Positions 7,693 to 16,964 of a stretch of 64,000 nt of DNA are shown in pieces. A program made the position numbers and the translations under genes. The stretch's first letter is position 1. Each line of letters opens with the position of its first letter. Source of the stretch: JASSUD01 sp031963415 (GTDB taxonomy: Bacteria; Pseudomonadota; Gammaproteobacteria; Burkholderiales; Burkholderiaceae); NCBI GenBank assembly GCA_031963415.1, contig JASSUI010000001.1, positions 2,294,001 to 2,358,000 on the forward strand, in the 5' to 3' direction. The notes under the pieces are model-generated. The model searched no databases and had not been told where the DNA came from. It saw only the letters and a program-made list of their open reading frames with translations.

Positions 7693-9771
7693 TTAAGGCT
7701 GTGCAGGTGAATAAAAGTACAACGAGCCATCGGGCTGACTACCGCTGGAGAAAGCGGCTCGCTGCGCTGCTTGGGTTTGATGGAGAGTGACTGCTTGCGC
7801 AATCTGCCGACCATCGAGATGTAAATTCGTCTGAACCTGAATCGGATAGCTGACGGATATCGTGGGTTGATGCTTTTGATAAAACTGGTCGGGATAGAGA
7901 TAATTCCGCCTAAAGTCATCCGCAAAGGTGAGTTCTTTAAACGCCCAAGCCTTCGGCAGCATTTTATTCACCCCAGCCAGCAAGCCATTAAAGAAAGCTT
8001 GCCATTGATCTAAAAACCACCAAGAGAAAGTTTTAAAGGCAGTCGCTAAGGCGTTTTTAATCGAACGCCAAATGGAAAGGTTGTACTCTTTGTACCACTG
8101 CCCAAAGCTGACCAAGTAGTGGCTGACTGTACCCCCTATGGCACGGGCTTTTTTACTGATCATGTCCCAATTACGCACCACCCAAATACCCAGCGTAATA
8201 AGCGTGATCGCCCAACCCAAAATCGGAATCGCGCGTAGTCCGATCATCACCATACGGCCTATCCATAGCATCATCGGCATGACAAAACCTCCTACAGCTA
8301 TAGCTATTCGACCCAATCCGCTAACACGCATGGCTAGTCCTAGCCCACGAAAAGCCGCTGTTAACAGCAACACGATACCCTGTATTGCCAACCCTCCGGC
8401 TAATGCGGCGAAGGTGTAGCCAATGACTTGCGCTATATTTTTGTGCTTATCAAAGAAATCACCTAGCGCCGTTAGTCCTTTTGCTAAACCTAATAACCCT
8501 TGCGTAATCGTCGGTAAAAAGACGGCACCAAACACCGCCTTAAAATTTTGATAAGCCGCACTCGCTGCTATTTCCGCTCCTACAGGGGTTTTAAGATAGT
8601 GCTGATACGCCTCAGTAATCCCCATCGAGTGCTTAAAAATCGACGCATCGTTACTAAACTTCATCGCATTAACGACATACTCGCCCATGAAATCCGAGGT
8701 ATTGCGATTAAAGTTTTTCATCAGCAGGGCGGCCACTGCCTCGTCTGACAAATCCATTCCATAACGCTTGCGAATCGCGGGCACGATGATGCGTTGTATC
8801 AACTGACTAGGATTGTGCACCGCCAGATCAAGATAGTCTGATTTCAGTCCACCTGCTAACGGGGCCAAGATACCCATACTGCGTAATGCGCCATTAAGTT
8901 CTTTACCTTCTAAGCCCCCTAATGCTCGGCTGATTGAGCGCATACGTGCCGGGCTTATGCCTTCTTCCCATAATCCAAGATCAGCTAAAAAACCTTTAGC
9001 TCTATCCGTCATATGGCCGCCTACCAGAGAGCTGGCAAACGTCATCGCCGCTGAACCCGCTGTAAAGCCCGTTTTTGCTTGCATATACGCAGCAAATGGC
9101 CCGTATAGCTCTTCTTGGCTCATCAGCGTATAGGCTAGCTTGCCGGTTTGGGATGCGTGGAAAAACTCCGACGGATTCACCTTGGCTTTGGAACCCAGAT
9201 AAACGCGCACCATATCGTTTAGCTCGCTGCTAAAGGCGGCTGAACTTCCCATCACCTTTTGACCGCGATGCTCAAGTGCTTTGGCCGCGTTATAAACTAG
9301 CCCGTTTACTTCCTTTCCGCCATTCATCACACGCGCGATAAAACTAAAGCGGCTAAAGTCTTCTGAGGCTTTTAACGCATGATGCAGATCACCAAACGCC
9401 GTGTGCAGATCGTGAATATTTTTAATGTTACTGGTGAGCGTCGTGCCTAGATTACGCTGTGTAAGCGTTGCAGCGTGTGCCATTGCTTGGGCGTTATCTT
9501 GTGCTGACAAATTCATCGTTTTAAAGTCAGCCTGTGCTTGGGTCAGCTTTTTAGCTTCTTCATAGGGGCCTTTAAAGAGCGTTAAGCCAGCCCCGCCTAA
9601 GCTAAGCATCAGCCCGCCTTTTAGTGCCATTTTTTGAATGGCTGCAATACGCGCCTGTAATCGAGTTGCTGCGGCTTCTGTCTTCAGAAAATCTTTAGAG
9701 AGCGCCGCTAATCCTAAGCTCGCATGATTTAGCACACTGATGCTAACGCCGATTTTGTAGGCTTCAAACAT
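7693..9771 (-). CDS. Tail tape measure protein
   Basis: At 692 residues, it is the longest gene of the tail operon and occupies the tape-measure position, between the tail chaperone/completion genes and the circularisation gene. It begins with a helical segment, and the middle (about residues 415-530) holds long hydrophobic helices (for example IGYTFAALAGGLAIQGIVLL) typical of the membrane-inserting part of tape measures. Length sets tail length, so the tail should be fairly short. The C-terminal ~150 residues are more polar. Confidence 0.88.
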   Translation of the reverse strand: MFEAYKIGVSISVLNHASLGLAALSKDFLKTEAAATRLQARIAAIQKMALKGGLMLSLGGAGLTLFKGPYEEAKKLTQAQADFKTMNLSAQDNAQAMAHAATLTQRNLGTTLTSNIKNIHDLHTAFGDLHHALKASEDFSRFSFIARVMNGGKEVNGLVYNAAKALEHRGQKVMGSSAAFSSELNDMVRVYLGSKAKVNPSEFFHASQTGKLAYTLMSQEELYGPFAAYMQAKTGFTAGSAAMTFASSLVGGHMTDRAKGFLADLGLWEEGISPARMRSISRALGGLEGKELNGALRSMGILAPLAGGLKSDYLDLAVHNPSQLIQRIIVPAIRKRYGMDLSDEAVAALLMKNFNRNTSDFMGEYVVNAMKFSNDASIFKHSMGITEAYQHYLKTPVGAEIAASAAYQNFKAVFGAVFLPTITQGLLGLAKGLTALGDFFDKHKNIAQVIGYTFAALAGGLAIQGIVLLLTAAFRGLGLAMRVSGLGRIAIAVGGFVMPMMLWIGRMVMIGLRAIPILGWAITLITLGIWVVRNWDMISKKARAIGGTVSHYLVSFGQWYKEYNLSIWRSIKNALATAFKTFSWWFLDQWQAFFNGLLAGVNKMLPKAWAFKELTFADDFRRNYLYPDQFYQKHQPTISVSYPIQVQTNLHLDGRQIAQAVTLHQTQAAQRAAFSSGSQPDGSLYFYSPAQP

Positions 9772-9815
9772 GGGACACTGTTTTTCTTTGATGAGGTGAA
9801 GCTCGGTATGAAAAA

Positions 9816-10295
9816 TTAAATTTCAACGTCATAGCTAGGCAAGTGCTTAACACCAGCAATACCGCTTGCCGCAGCATGCCCTAAGAGTTTCTTGAGTTTC
9901 TTACGATTGCGTAGAACAGCTGGCCCTAATAGGGCACGTGGTGGAATTTTTGAGGTGCCGAGTTCTTGATAGAGCATGACCTCATCAGCAGAGCCAATGA
10001 CTGCCTCTAAACCGTTGACTTGATGAGTGACTGAAGCCCGTAATTCTCCTGAGCGCAAGAGTGGCTCATCAGCTGAATAACCTTGGCGTACCCGATCAGC
10101 ACGTGTCGCTTCAGAGAGTGGCTCCCACTTTGCAAACGGCCCAACGGCAGGCTGATAATGTCCAAATTCAGCATGGGCCGTGCTTTCAACTACGCTCGCT
10201 GCTTGCTTTAGCGCTTGATGTAGCGCCAGTTCAGCCTTAGCCTCTAACGCGCCTAAATGCGCAGCAAACTGCGCGAAGTTATGCCATGTCTTCAT
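9816..10295 (-). CDS. Tail completion/virion morphogenesis protein (HK97 gp10-like)
   Basis: This 159-residue protein carries EPLLRSGELRASVTHQV near residue 75-95 and ELGTSKIPPRALLGPAVLRN near 111-131. These are the two hallmark motifs of gp10-like/Mu gpG-type tail terminator or completion proteins. Its ATG overlaps the stop of the frameshifted chaperone extension (ATGA), so it depends on that frame being translated. Its place after the chaperone, rather than with the head-tail connectors, is slightly unusual. Confidence 0.75.
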   Translation of the reverse strand: MKTWHNFAQFAAHLGALEAKAELALHQALKQAASVVESTAHAEFGHYQPAVGPFAKWEPLSEATRADRVRQGYSADEPLLRSGELRASVTHQVNGLEAVIGSADEVMLYQELGTSKIPPRALLGPAVLRNRKKLKKLLGHAAASGIAGVKHLPSYDVEI

Positions 10296-10468
10296 GTTTT
10301 CGGTTCTTCAAACTGCATGCTGTCCCAATTAAATTTCGCCCCTTCCATTTCAGAAAAGATAATCGACCAAGCGGTGCGGTTGATATCATCCAACGAGAAC
10401 GCCACATCAAAGGGGACACCGTTTTTAACCAGCCATAAACAAGCCCGAATCGGCGCGGCTTTTACGAC
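10292..10468 (-). CDS. Tail assembly chaperone -1 frameshift extension
   Basis: After the slippery site, the -1 frame is open for 58 codons (VVKAAPIRAC ... NWDSMQFEEPKT) to a TGA at 10292-10294 that overlaps the next ATG. The fused product would be about 186 residues, the long chaperone form equivalent to lambda gpGT. The segment contains KNGVPFDVAFSLDDINRTAW, typical of such T-domains. It has no start codon of its own, as expected for a frameshifted extension. Conserved frameshifting at this place is known for dsDNA phage tails. Confidence 0.8.
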   Translation of the reverse strand, partial: VVKAAPIRACLWLVKNGVPFDVAFSLDDINRTAWSIIFSEMEGAKFNWDSMQFEEPKT

Positions 10469-10851
10469 TTTTTTATAGCCAGTTTCTCGGTCTGTTCATC
10501 TGTCTTAATGTAGTGCTCTAGTATCCCTTGCACCACCGCTGTAATGCCTTCATCATCTAATCGCTGAATCAGTGCGTCAACTTCTCCTTTATTTTTCGGC
10601 AAGCGAACCTCTTCACCATCAATTGCTCTGACAAAAATCAACGGCGATACCATATTCGTATACCTCTCATTTTTGGCGCTGTCACCGAGTACTTCAATTA
10701 GTCGATATTGAGCGAGAGCATTTGGCTTTCTCAGCCTAATAGCGCGGCCAAGACTATCAGTTACGACTATTTCTGTTTGAGCGTCTTTGATGAGGATTGC
10801 TGAAGGCGTCAGGGAAGCTGAATCGTCTGCTTTATTTTCGTTAGTTATCAT
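10462..10851 (-). CDS. Tail assembly chaperone (zero-frame product)
   Basis: This 129-residue protein lies between the tail tube and the tape measure. It is the short form of the chaperone pair (Mu gp41/lambda gpG role) that coats the tape measure during tail assembly. I chose the ATG at 10851, preceded by TGGAGC, over the upstream in-frame start at 10935, which would overlap the tube gene. Residues include LGRAIRLRKPNALAQYRLIE and MVSPLIFVRAIDGEEVRLP. It ends KKS at a slippery heptamer from which a longer protein can be made. Confidence 0.85.
   Translation of the reverse strand: MITNENKADDSASLTPSAILIKDAQTEIVVTDSLGRAIRLRKPNALAQYRLIEVLGDSAKNERYTNMVSPLIFVRAIDGEEVRLPKNKGEVDALIQRLDDEGITAVVQGILEHYIKTDEQTEKLAIKKS
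10468..10474 (-). promoter_or_regulatory. Programmed -1 ribosomal frameshift site (A_AAA_AAG)
   Basis: On the minus strand the zero frame reads ATA AAA AAG TCG TAA, giving the canonical X_XXY_YYZ heptamer A AAA AAG two codons before the stop. A G/C-rich stretch follows (GCCGCGCC and beyond) that could stimulate shifting. Confidence 0.85.
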
Positions 10852-10873
10852 ATTTGCTCCAGAACTAAAAAAT

Positions 10874-11305
10874 TTAAACAATCTGCCTGCGACGCGAAGC
10901 GACAAAGGAAAGCTTTTGCTTAACGGTCTTCGCACCCTCCCAGTCTCCGGCTTCTTCCAGCTTCAACAACACACCTTCGTAGCGATATTGGGAAATCGAG
11001 CCATCAGGCTCTGTGCGTGTCTCAGTAATCGTGCACGGCTCTTCATTAGCACCCGCGTAGTAATTACTCTCAAGTTGTGCAAAGTAGCTATCGAGTTGTG
11101 CGCCTTGCCGTTCTATCTCAAAGGAACCTGACCATCCGTCAGGAAAGCGCACATGACGGGTAATACCATCTAATCCTTTGATTTTTTCATCGGTAATATC
11201 CGGTTTGCTCGTAAATTTAGTAATGAGGCCAAAACTTAGAGGCCCTTGAGTGCTGGTTATATCTAGCGTCAGATCGCGCCCAACAGAAAAGCCGTTAATC
11301 GGCAT
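10874..11305 (-). CDS. Tail tube protein
   Basis: At 143 residues, directly after the sheath gene, this is the inner tube subunit of the contractile tail. The sequence is beta-rich, with the helix-poor core expected for the family, and includes VGRDLTLDITSTQGPLSFGL near the N-terminus and SYFAQLESNYYAGANEEPC in the middle. Sheath, tube, chaperone and tape measure follow in that order, as in Mu-like phages. Gap to the sheath stop is 20 bases. Confidence 0.8.
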   Translation of the reverse strand: MPINGFSVGRDLTLDITSTQGPLSFGLITKFTSKPDITDEKIKGLDGITRHVRFPDGWSGSFEIERQGAQLDSYFAQLESNYYAGANEEPCTITETRTEPDGSISQYRYEGVLLKLEEAGDWEGAKTVKQKLSFVASRRRQIV

Positions 11306-11325
11306 GGCGTCTCCTTAATGAAGCT

Positions 11326-13074
11326 TTATTGATTTAAGGTGCTCTGTCGTGCGACTTGCACCGACTGACCACCTTCTACGTTGATTAAGAATTTTTCGAT
11401 AATGGACAAGTACTTAACTTTTACGTCCGCTTGCAGATAGCCTAAAGAAACCCGCTCAGGAGGATTATTGCGTTGGTCGATTTGCACGGAGAAAGCAGCA
11501 CCACCATTCGCATCGCCGATCAATCCTTGGCTCTCCAAATTAGAAAAGAAGTGACTTAGCGTAGTTGCCACCTTACGGCGCTCATCAACTGAATGAAGCC
11601 GACCGACAAAGAGTCCCATGCCACGGTCTAAGGTTGCCGCGATAAAGTGCGTCATGCGGGTGTAGTTGTCGCCTTGAATAACCGCATTCGTGCTTGTGTT
11701 ATGACCAATGCGTACCCCAAATTGCCGCCCGGCAGGGATAGGATTAGTAATCACGTCAATGCCCGCTTCTGCCAATTGCTGCAACTCGGCATTAGAGTAA
11801 GTGCGGTTCTCATGGGAAATTTGTGTGCCCACAATGCCAAAAAGCGGTTTATTTAAGCTTGATTCTGCTGGCGAGAGATTCGCTAAACGGCCAGCCACGA
11901 AACCTTGTGGTGAAATAAGGCGCACCCCGTTCACTGGGTCGTTAAAGTAGCAACCGTCTCCCAGCATCAGCTTAAAGGCATAGCTATCTATGCCCTTGGT
12001 TTGTTTGGTCGCAATCGCTTGATTGATTGTCTCGCCTAATTTGCCAACCGCAATCAAATACACGCCTTCTTGCTGAGCAAAAGCCGCTTGCGCGCTCCAC
12101 GTATCGGCATCGTCAGCATCGACTAAACAGGCAATCGAAACGCCAGTATTACGTAGTGCATAAAGGCCCGTGCGTAGCAATCCATCCTGACCAAGCAAGG
12201 TATGACTATTCACCTGGTCGGCCCCATCTGTCCCGCCTTTGAGCGTGAGTCTAGTTACGCTCGGCACATCTTGCGCTTCACCTGCTTGCGCGGTAATGAA
12301 CTGAGACGGGCCACGCAACCCTGGCTGACCTTGGTTAATGGCATCGGCAAATGCTTGCCAGCGTGTTTTTCCGGTTAAATCTTTGGCCAGATTGTCGAAT
12401 GTCTCAGGCACTAAACCTGGCATAGAGACGACAATGCGCCAGGTTCCTGCCTGGCTACCCGCGTTTAATGTCACTTGTATCGTATTGCCTAATGAGCCTG
12501 TGTAACGACTGGTGAAAGTTAAACACGTGCGTGCAGCAAGTGTCTGCTCAATGTCTTCATCGTTTGGCTCATCGGGTAGCGTTTCTTTCGGTGGTTTAGG
12601 ATGTTTCGGGGGCTTTTGAGGTGCTTCTTCTGGCGGCTTTGGTTTGTCCGTTGGAGGTTCTGTCGGGCTTTGCGGAGGGTTCGGTTTATCCTCTTCTGGT
12701 GGTTTGGGTTTTTCGACAGGTGGCTTCGGAAGATGAACCACCTGTGCAGCAATGACTGCTTGTGCCGCTTTATCCGTACCATCCGTGACTCGCACACAGC
12801 GAAAATTATTTGCGCCTTGCAAAACCGCTGCGGCAACCGCTGTACCGAGATCATGCCGACGTGCTTGCATCGCCCCAAAAAGACGTGCGTAATCGGCCAT
12901 TGACCCTATCGTGGTGGGTGCATTCACTGGCCCCCAACTCGCGGTTCCCACCATCCCTAACACATTGGTTGGGACGCCATTTAGCTCTAATAACTGTGGC
13001 GGTACGATCTGCACATAAATGTCAGGGACAATTAGTGAAGTCGTATTCAGTGTGCCTTGTTGAACAATAGGCAT
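11326..13074 (-). CDS. Tail sheath protein with a proline-rich insert
   Basis: This 582-residue protein has the sheath N-terminal part (VPDIYVQIVPPQ..., VGTASWGPVNAP) and the typical C-terminal part (ADVKVKYLSIIEKFLINVEG). At about residues 115-177 lies an insert rich in Pro, Lys and Glu (repeats of KPPEE, KPKPP) before the usual TCLTFTSRYTGSLGNTIQV strand region. I know of no such linker in the standard family. It probably loops out on the sheath surface. Otherwise the length and order (before the tube) are normal. Confidence 0.9.
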   Translation of the reverse strand: MPIVQQGTLNTTSLIVPDIYVQIVPPQLLELNGVPTNVLGMVGTASWGPVNAPTTIGSMADYARLFGAMQARRHDLGTAVAAAVLQGANNFRCVRVTDGTDKAAQAVIAAQVVHLPKPPVEKPKPPEEDKPNPPQSPTEPPTDKPKPPEEAPQKPPKHPKPPKETLPDEPNDEDIEQTLAARTCLTFTSRYTGSLGNTIQVTLNAGSQAGTWRIVVSMPGLVPETFDNLAKDLTGKTRWQAFADAINQGQPGLRGPSQFITAQAGEAQDVPSVTRLTLKGGTDGADQVNSHTLLGQDGLLRTGLYALRNTGVSIACLVDADDADTWSAQAAFAQQEGVYLIAVGKLGETINQAIATKQTKGIDSYAFKLMLGDGCYFNDPVNGVRLISPQGFVAGRLANLSPAESSLNKPLFGIVGTQISHENRTYSNAELQQLAEAGIDVITNPIPAGRQFGVRIGHNTSTNAVIQGDNYTRMTHFIAATLDRGMGLFVGRLHSVDERRKVATTLSHFFSNLESQGLIGDANGGAAFSVQIDQRNNPPERVSLGYLQADVKVKYLSIIEKFLINVEGGQSVQVARQSTLNQ

Positions 13075-13100
13075 AGCCTAACCCTCAAGATAAAGCAAAA

Positions 13101-13901
13101 TTAAGAAATTGTTTTAGTGCAGATGACAGGCGTCATCATCGTGACGTCCGATGCCGTTTCGGTGAGCGCATAGTTCACTTCATAGAAAAGGTCACGCCGG
13201 TACAGTCGTTGAGTTTGGAAATCATCGTTATCCACGCTGCTGCGATAGCGCAGTAGCGCCACCGTGCCATCGGGAAGCGTTAAGCGAAATTGCCGAGCAA
13301 AGGCTAAATCAATCGCTGAAGCGATGACTTCACGCTGTTTAAAGTCAGCCGCCCACACCGTGATTTGAAAAGGTTTAGTACGATAGTCCAGCGCCCGCAG
13401 GCGTCTACCAGCAGTACTAATTTCAACTTCAAGGCGATATACATTGGGAATGGTTAGGCAAAAGCCATCGGCAATGGCTGAGCGTTTTGCTTGTAGCTTT
13501 TGCGCTAGGGTTTGTGCGATGTTTTCAAGGGTTTCATTAACTTGGCACTGATAAGCAATGGCTGCTTTATCAGCAGTCACAATGATCGTTTGCGCTGTCG
13601 TTGCGGCCCCACTCAACATCACCGTCTCGCCTCTTACGGTGGCTGTAAGCGTAGGTTGATTAATCGTCAGTGGCTCCCACGAAGCCGAGACGGGGATAGC
13701 GCTTTGTTCTTCAGCGCGCGGAAAAACCGACACTTGAACCACTTGTGCGGTTAAATCCTGTTCTAGCTGCTGCGGTTCAGGCCATCCAGCAAAGACTCGC
13801 ACCGCCCCTTTTATGATGGAAGGTTGATCGGTGCCATACGGATACACCGCCTGCGCAATCACACCAACCAGGGCCTCGCTGACTTCGCTCAAATCAGCCA
13901 T
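13101..13901 (-). CDS. Phage head-tail connector/tail protein of unknown family
   Basis: This 266-residue protein sits between the connector genes and the sheath. The N-terminus VSEALVGVIAQAVYPYGTDQ and the segment KRSAIADGFCLTIPNVYRLE resemble a group of neck or tail-terminator-like proteins seen just upstream of sheath genes in Burkholderia-type myophages. The middle is beta-rich with Thr/Ala repeats. I cannot name a catalytic or binding residue. It overlaps the preceding gene by 1 base. Confidence 0.55.
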   Translation of the reverse strand: MADLSEVSEALVGVIAQAVYPYGTDQPSIIKGAVRVFAGWPEPQQLEQDLTAQVVQVSVFPRAEEQSAIPVSASWEPLTINQPTLTATVRGETVMLSGAATTAQTIIVTADKAAIAYQCQVNETLENIAQTLAQKLQAKRSAIADGFCLTIPNVYRLEVEISTAGRRLRALDYRTKPFQITVWAADFKQREVIASAIDLAFARQFRLTLPDGTVALLRYRSSVDNDDFQTQRLYRRDLFYEVNYALTETASDVTMMTPVICTKTIS

Positions 13902-14545
13902 TACGGATGCGCCTCTTTCATTTGCAAACGCCAGCCCAATTCAGATAATTCAGCGGCATAGATGGTGTAACGCCGCGCTAAATCATCAGTGATCACGTCA
14001 CCTGGTTGAATCACGATAGGGACTGATATAGGCAAGAGTGCAACCCAACCGGCTTCTTTCACGCTTGCCGGTAACGTTAGACCTGCATCTTGTCGGGCAC
14101 CAAGTAGCAAAGAAGCAGGCCACGCCGTTTCGGCACCCAGCACAACCTGTTGCTTAGCTTCGATACGTCCCTGATAAGGCAGCGCCCCGACTGCTGTTTG
14201 GTTCATGGGACGACTAATTTTAATTTTTCGATGGCAAGCGACACATAAAATAGGCAGATGCAAAGCTTGGCTTGCAATAAACCAGATACTTCCACCCCGA
14301 ACCAAATAATCCCCCGCTTGAGTTTGGCTGCCCTCAAACAAGCCATACCAAGCGGCTTGTCCATATTGGCGTGCCTTGCCATAACGAACATCTTCAGCGG
14401 TAAAACTGGCCTGAAGCATCGTAATCGAGTGAAGAAAAGGGCTGTCTGCTTGGAGGGGACGAAATATCTGGGTATCTACTCCCAAACGCTTAGCAGCCTT
14501 GGCATAGCCGCTATAAATCTTGGTCTGTAACGTGGCCGCATCCAT
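13901..14545 (-). CDS. Phage neck/head-completion protein, unknown family
   Basis: At 214 residues, it starts at the ATG 14545, which shares one base with the stop of the preceding gene (TAATG); an upstream in-frame TTG at 14560 is less likely. It contains ITMLQASFTAEDVRYGKARQ and ends IYAAELSELGWRLQMKEAHP. Two cysteines (CVAC) are present near the middle, but no full metal site is seen. Gene order (capsid, adaptor, this, next) points to a head-tail joining role. Confidence 0.5.
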   Translation of the reverse strand: MDAATLQTKIYSGYAKAAKRLGVDTQIFRPLQADSPFLHSITMLQASFTAEDVRYGKARQYGQAAWYGLFEGSQTQAGDYLVRGGSIWFIASQALHLPILCVACHRKIKISRPMNQTAVGALPYQGRIEAKQQVVLGAETAWPASLLLGARQDAGLTLPASVKEAGWVALLPISVPIVIQPGDVITDDLARRYTIYAAELSELGWRLQMKEAHP

Positions 14546-14928
14546 TAGATTTGTATCCAAAGATTAGGTTGCGACAACGATGGCCCTGGTTGCACCCCTA
14601 AAAAACCGCATAGCCGCCGCCTCAAATCATCTAATAGCGCTGCCCGATCTTTGTGTTCGTACTGATTGTGTTTCCACACAGCTGCCTGATCAGTGTCTAG
14701 ATTAGTGCGCGTTTGATCGACTAAATCGGCTTCCAATTGCACTAAACGCGGCAGGTACGTCTCCCGAATTACCGCCTCTTCACTCGCTTGTAAATGATTG
14801 AGTCGATATTCCAACGCGCCGTACCAATTAAAGTAGCGATAACCAAAGTGCTGTGTCGCTTCATTTCCAAACACCGGATAACCGCAAAAGCGGCGTATCG
14901 CAGTTTTTTCTGCTTCGTTAAATGCCAT
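14545..14928 (-). CDS. Head-tail adaptor-like protein
   Basis: This 127-residue protein lies directly downstream of the capsid gene, the usual place of a gp6-like adaptor. It is predicted mostly helical from its sequence, and the C-terminal stretch LRRRLCGFLGVQPGPSL is typical of proteins at this position in Burkholderia-type phages. I prefer the ATG at 14928 to the GTG one codon earlier. The gap to the capsid stop is about 10 bases. Confidence 0.55.
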   Translation of the reverse strand: MAFNEAEKTAIRRFCGYPVFGNEATQHFGYRYFNWYGALEYRLNHLQASEEAVIRETYLPRLVQLEADLVDQTRTNLDTDQAAVWKHNQYEHKDRAALLDDLRRRLCGFLGVQPGPSLSQPNLWIQI

Positions 14929-14938
14929 CACTCAACGC

Positions 14939-16258
14939 TTAACCGGCATGCTCGATCACAACCGCTCGCTTATACCAAGCGTCATTCGCAGTGGGGATAA
15001 TGCGCTTATCTGCAGTGGCATCCGAAGGCACCGCAAAGCCCCCAATCCAGAACCACGACTGCGCAATAATCTGTTGCAAACGATCAATGCTGCCACGTGT
15101 GACTTGTGCCACGCCATTCACAAAATGAACCTCGCCCGTATCGCCATAGTCTTGACTCATCACCGCTTGCATACCGGCGAATTCGCCCTCAATCAGCGCA
15201 CCAGGTGCCACCAAAATGGGACGGCGAATCGTATAGCCACCCACTTCCTGCACCCAGACTTCGGTCGTTGGTACAAAATCAATCCCCGCTAAATGCACAA
15301 TTCGACCACTCTGGTAAGCATCTGACCGATATTGGCCTTGGTACATGATTTGAAATTGCGGGTCGGCAAACAATTGCCGCATCGATTGGTTATCTAAAAA
15401 TAGCTTGAACGTTTGGTTCACCATCGCGGTGTTATTACGCAACGTAGCCTGCGCATCCAGAATGGCGTCGAGCGTTAATTTGTCATTGGCTTTGAGTTCA
15501 GCAGTCGTATTGCGATTATTTGCACGTACTAAAGAAGGCGCGTTTAAATGAATCACAGGCGTTTTGGGCGGCACTTTATGAGATAAGGATTCAACCAGCA
15601 AACGTCCGCTAATGCCACGCAGTGAAGTAGAGGTGTTCTTTTCATCTCGCTTCACACCAATCAACGTGCCACTCGTTTCACCGATACTCACCCCAGCCGA
15701 ATACTGCTCAGAAACGCTCACCATGCGCCCATTCACCATCACCGTCTCAAAGCCCCGAATATCATCGACAGGCAGTTCAATGGCTTGACGACCCTCAGCA
15801 ACTTTACCCTCACGTGTCGCCCAAGTATTTCCACCTAAATAGGCATCGAAAAGCGTATTGCGCGCTAATCGGTCTAACGTTTGGGCTGCTTGCACGCCAT
15901 TGTTACGGGCATTTTTTAAAAACAGCTCTTTAATCGCCACGCGGCTTGTCGCAATATTTAAATCAATCGTGTCGCAGTACATATCAATGCCTAACGTGTA
16001 CTGTTCTAGCGCATAACTGGAAGGCGTCATGCCATTGTCAAGATTGGTATTCGTTGCGGGATTGGCTGGCGTTTCGATAGGTGGCTTGAGTCCCACACGA
16101 GTTTTAGTAATCGTTTCGCCGATTTGATTGGCAAAAGTTTCACGGTCGGCGATGGAGCGAAATGACAGCACAGATTGCAACCCTTCCTGAAATTCGCGCT
16201 CGAGATAACCTTCCTGAATAGCTGGTTGTAGTTCAGAAGGTAGGTTTTGAATCGGCAT
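14939..16258 (-). CDS. Major capsid protein
   Basis: At 439 residues, this lies directly after the scaffold gene. Its sequence is a capsid type: an N-terminal helix (LEREFQEGLQSVLSFRSIAD), a long loop region, ARNNGVQAAQTLDRLARNTL near residue 120-140, and a C-terminal half with IDFVPTTEVWVQEVGG and QTFKLFLDNQSMRQLFAD. A good ribosome site (GGGGAGT) precedes the ATG. It should form the head shell with the portal at one vertex. Confidence 0.85.
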   Translation of the reverse strand: MPIQNLPSELQPAIQEGYLEREFQEGLQSVLSFRSIADRETFANQIGETITKTRVGLKPPIETPANPATNTNLDNGMTPSSYALEQYTLGIDMYCDTIDLNIATSRVAIKELFLKNARNNGVQAAQTLDRLARNTLFDAYLGGNTWATREGKVAEGRQAIELPVDDIRGFETVMVNGRMVSVSEQYSAGVSIGETSGTLIGVKRDEKNTSTSLRGISGRLLVESLSHKVPPKTPVIHLNAPSLVRANNRNTTAELKANDKLTLDAILDAQATLRNNTAMVNQTFKLFLDNQSMRQLFADPQFQIMYQGQYRSDAYQSGRIVHLAGIDFVPTTEVWVQEVGGYTIRRPILVAPGALIEGEFAGMQAVMSQDYGDTGEVHFVNGVAQVTRGSIDRLQQIIAQSWFWIGGFAVPSDATADKRIIPTANDAWYKRAVVIEHAG

Positions 16259-16288
16259 AGTCGACTCCCCTAAAATAAAAAGGGCGCT

Positions 16289-16873
16289 CTATAGCGCCCG
16301 AAGATAGATTGCTTTACGCCTTTCGTAGGCATCGCGTGGCAAGTCTTTAACTGGTTCAATATTTGATGGTTTAGGTGTGGGAGGCGTTTGAGCGTAGCTA
16401 GAGCTTTTGCCTTCCGGTGCAAATAAATAGGGTTTAGCGGCTTTAAGCGCTTCTAGCAGCTGCTGTGCACCTTCTACACAACCTGCGTCGTTAAGTTTCA
16501 CGCTCGATAAATCAGCCAACTTGAGGTCGTCCACATCAATTAAGCCGGCTTGCAGCGCATGTGTTTTAAGTTCGGCCTGGATAATTCGCTCTTCTGCCTT
16601 CTGCTGGAATTGGCTAAGGCTCGTTTGCGCTTCTTCTTTGGCCTGCACTAAATTGGCGAGCGTTTTTTCATATTTCTGCTTCCACGATTTATTTTCTTCG
16701 CGTAGCTCACTCACATATTCACGTGAAAAGGTTTCTTTGCTTGCGATAGGCTGCGTTTTATCGTTATCCACGACATAATTAGGTGCAACACTTTTAGCTT
16801 CACGTTTAGCCGCATGCCGAGTAGAGATCGCGTTTTCTGTCGCATCCTCTGGCGTATTTACCTCGTCTGACAT
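16289..16873 (-). CDS. Capsid scaffolding protein
   Basis: This 194-residue, highly charged protein precedes the capsid gene. The central part (REENKSWKQKYEKTLANLVQ and the following ~40 residues) is a coiled coil, then GLIDVDDLKLADLSSV, a pattern usual in phage scaffolds. I chose the ATG at 16873, preceded by GGAGAG, rather than the upstream 16930 start. There is no protease motif, so removal of the scaffold would need another factor or exit without cleavage. Confidence 0.75.
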   Translation of the reverse strand: MSDEVNTPEDATENAISTRHAAKREAKSVAPNYVVDNDKTQPIASKETFSREYVSELREENKSWKQKYEKTLANLVQAKEEAQTSLSQFQQKAEERIIQAELKTHALQAGLIDVDDLKLADLSSVKLNDAGCVEGAQQLLEALKAAKPYLFAPEGKSSSYAQTPPTPKPSNIEPVKDLPRDAYERRKAIYLRAL

Positions 16874-16964
16874 GGTTTTTACTCTCCAAAATAAAAAAGC
16901 CTGCGCAAAGGCAGGCCATTCATTCAACATCCCCTGAGGGCAGGGGGGAAATTAAAGAAAAGGG

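Noticed and set aside
12519..12903. Open frames on both strands through the proline-rich part of the sheath gene
   Set aside because: Low-complexity CCN/AAA codons leave the other frames open by chance; no ribosome sites.
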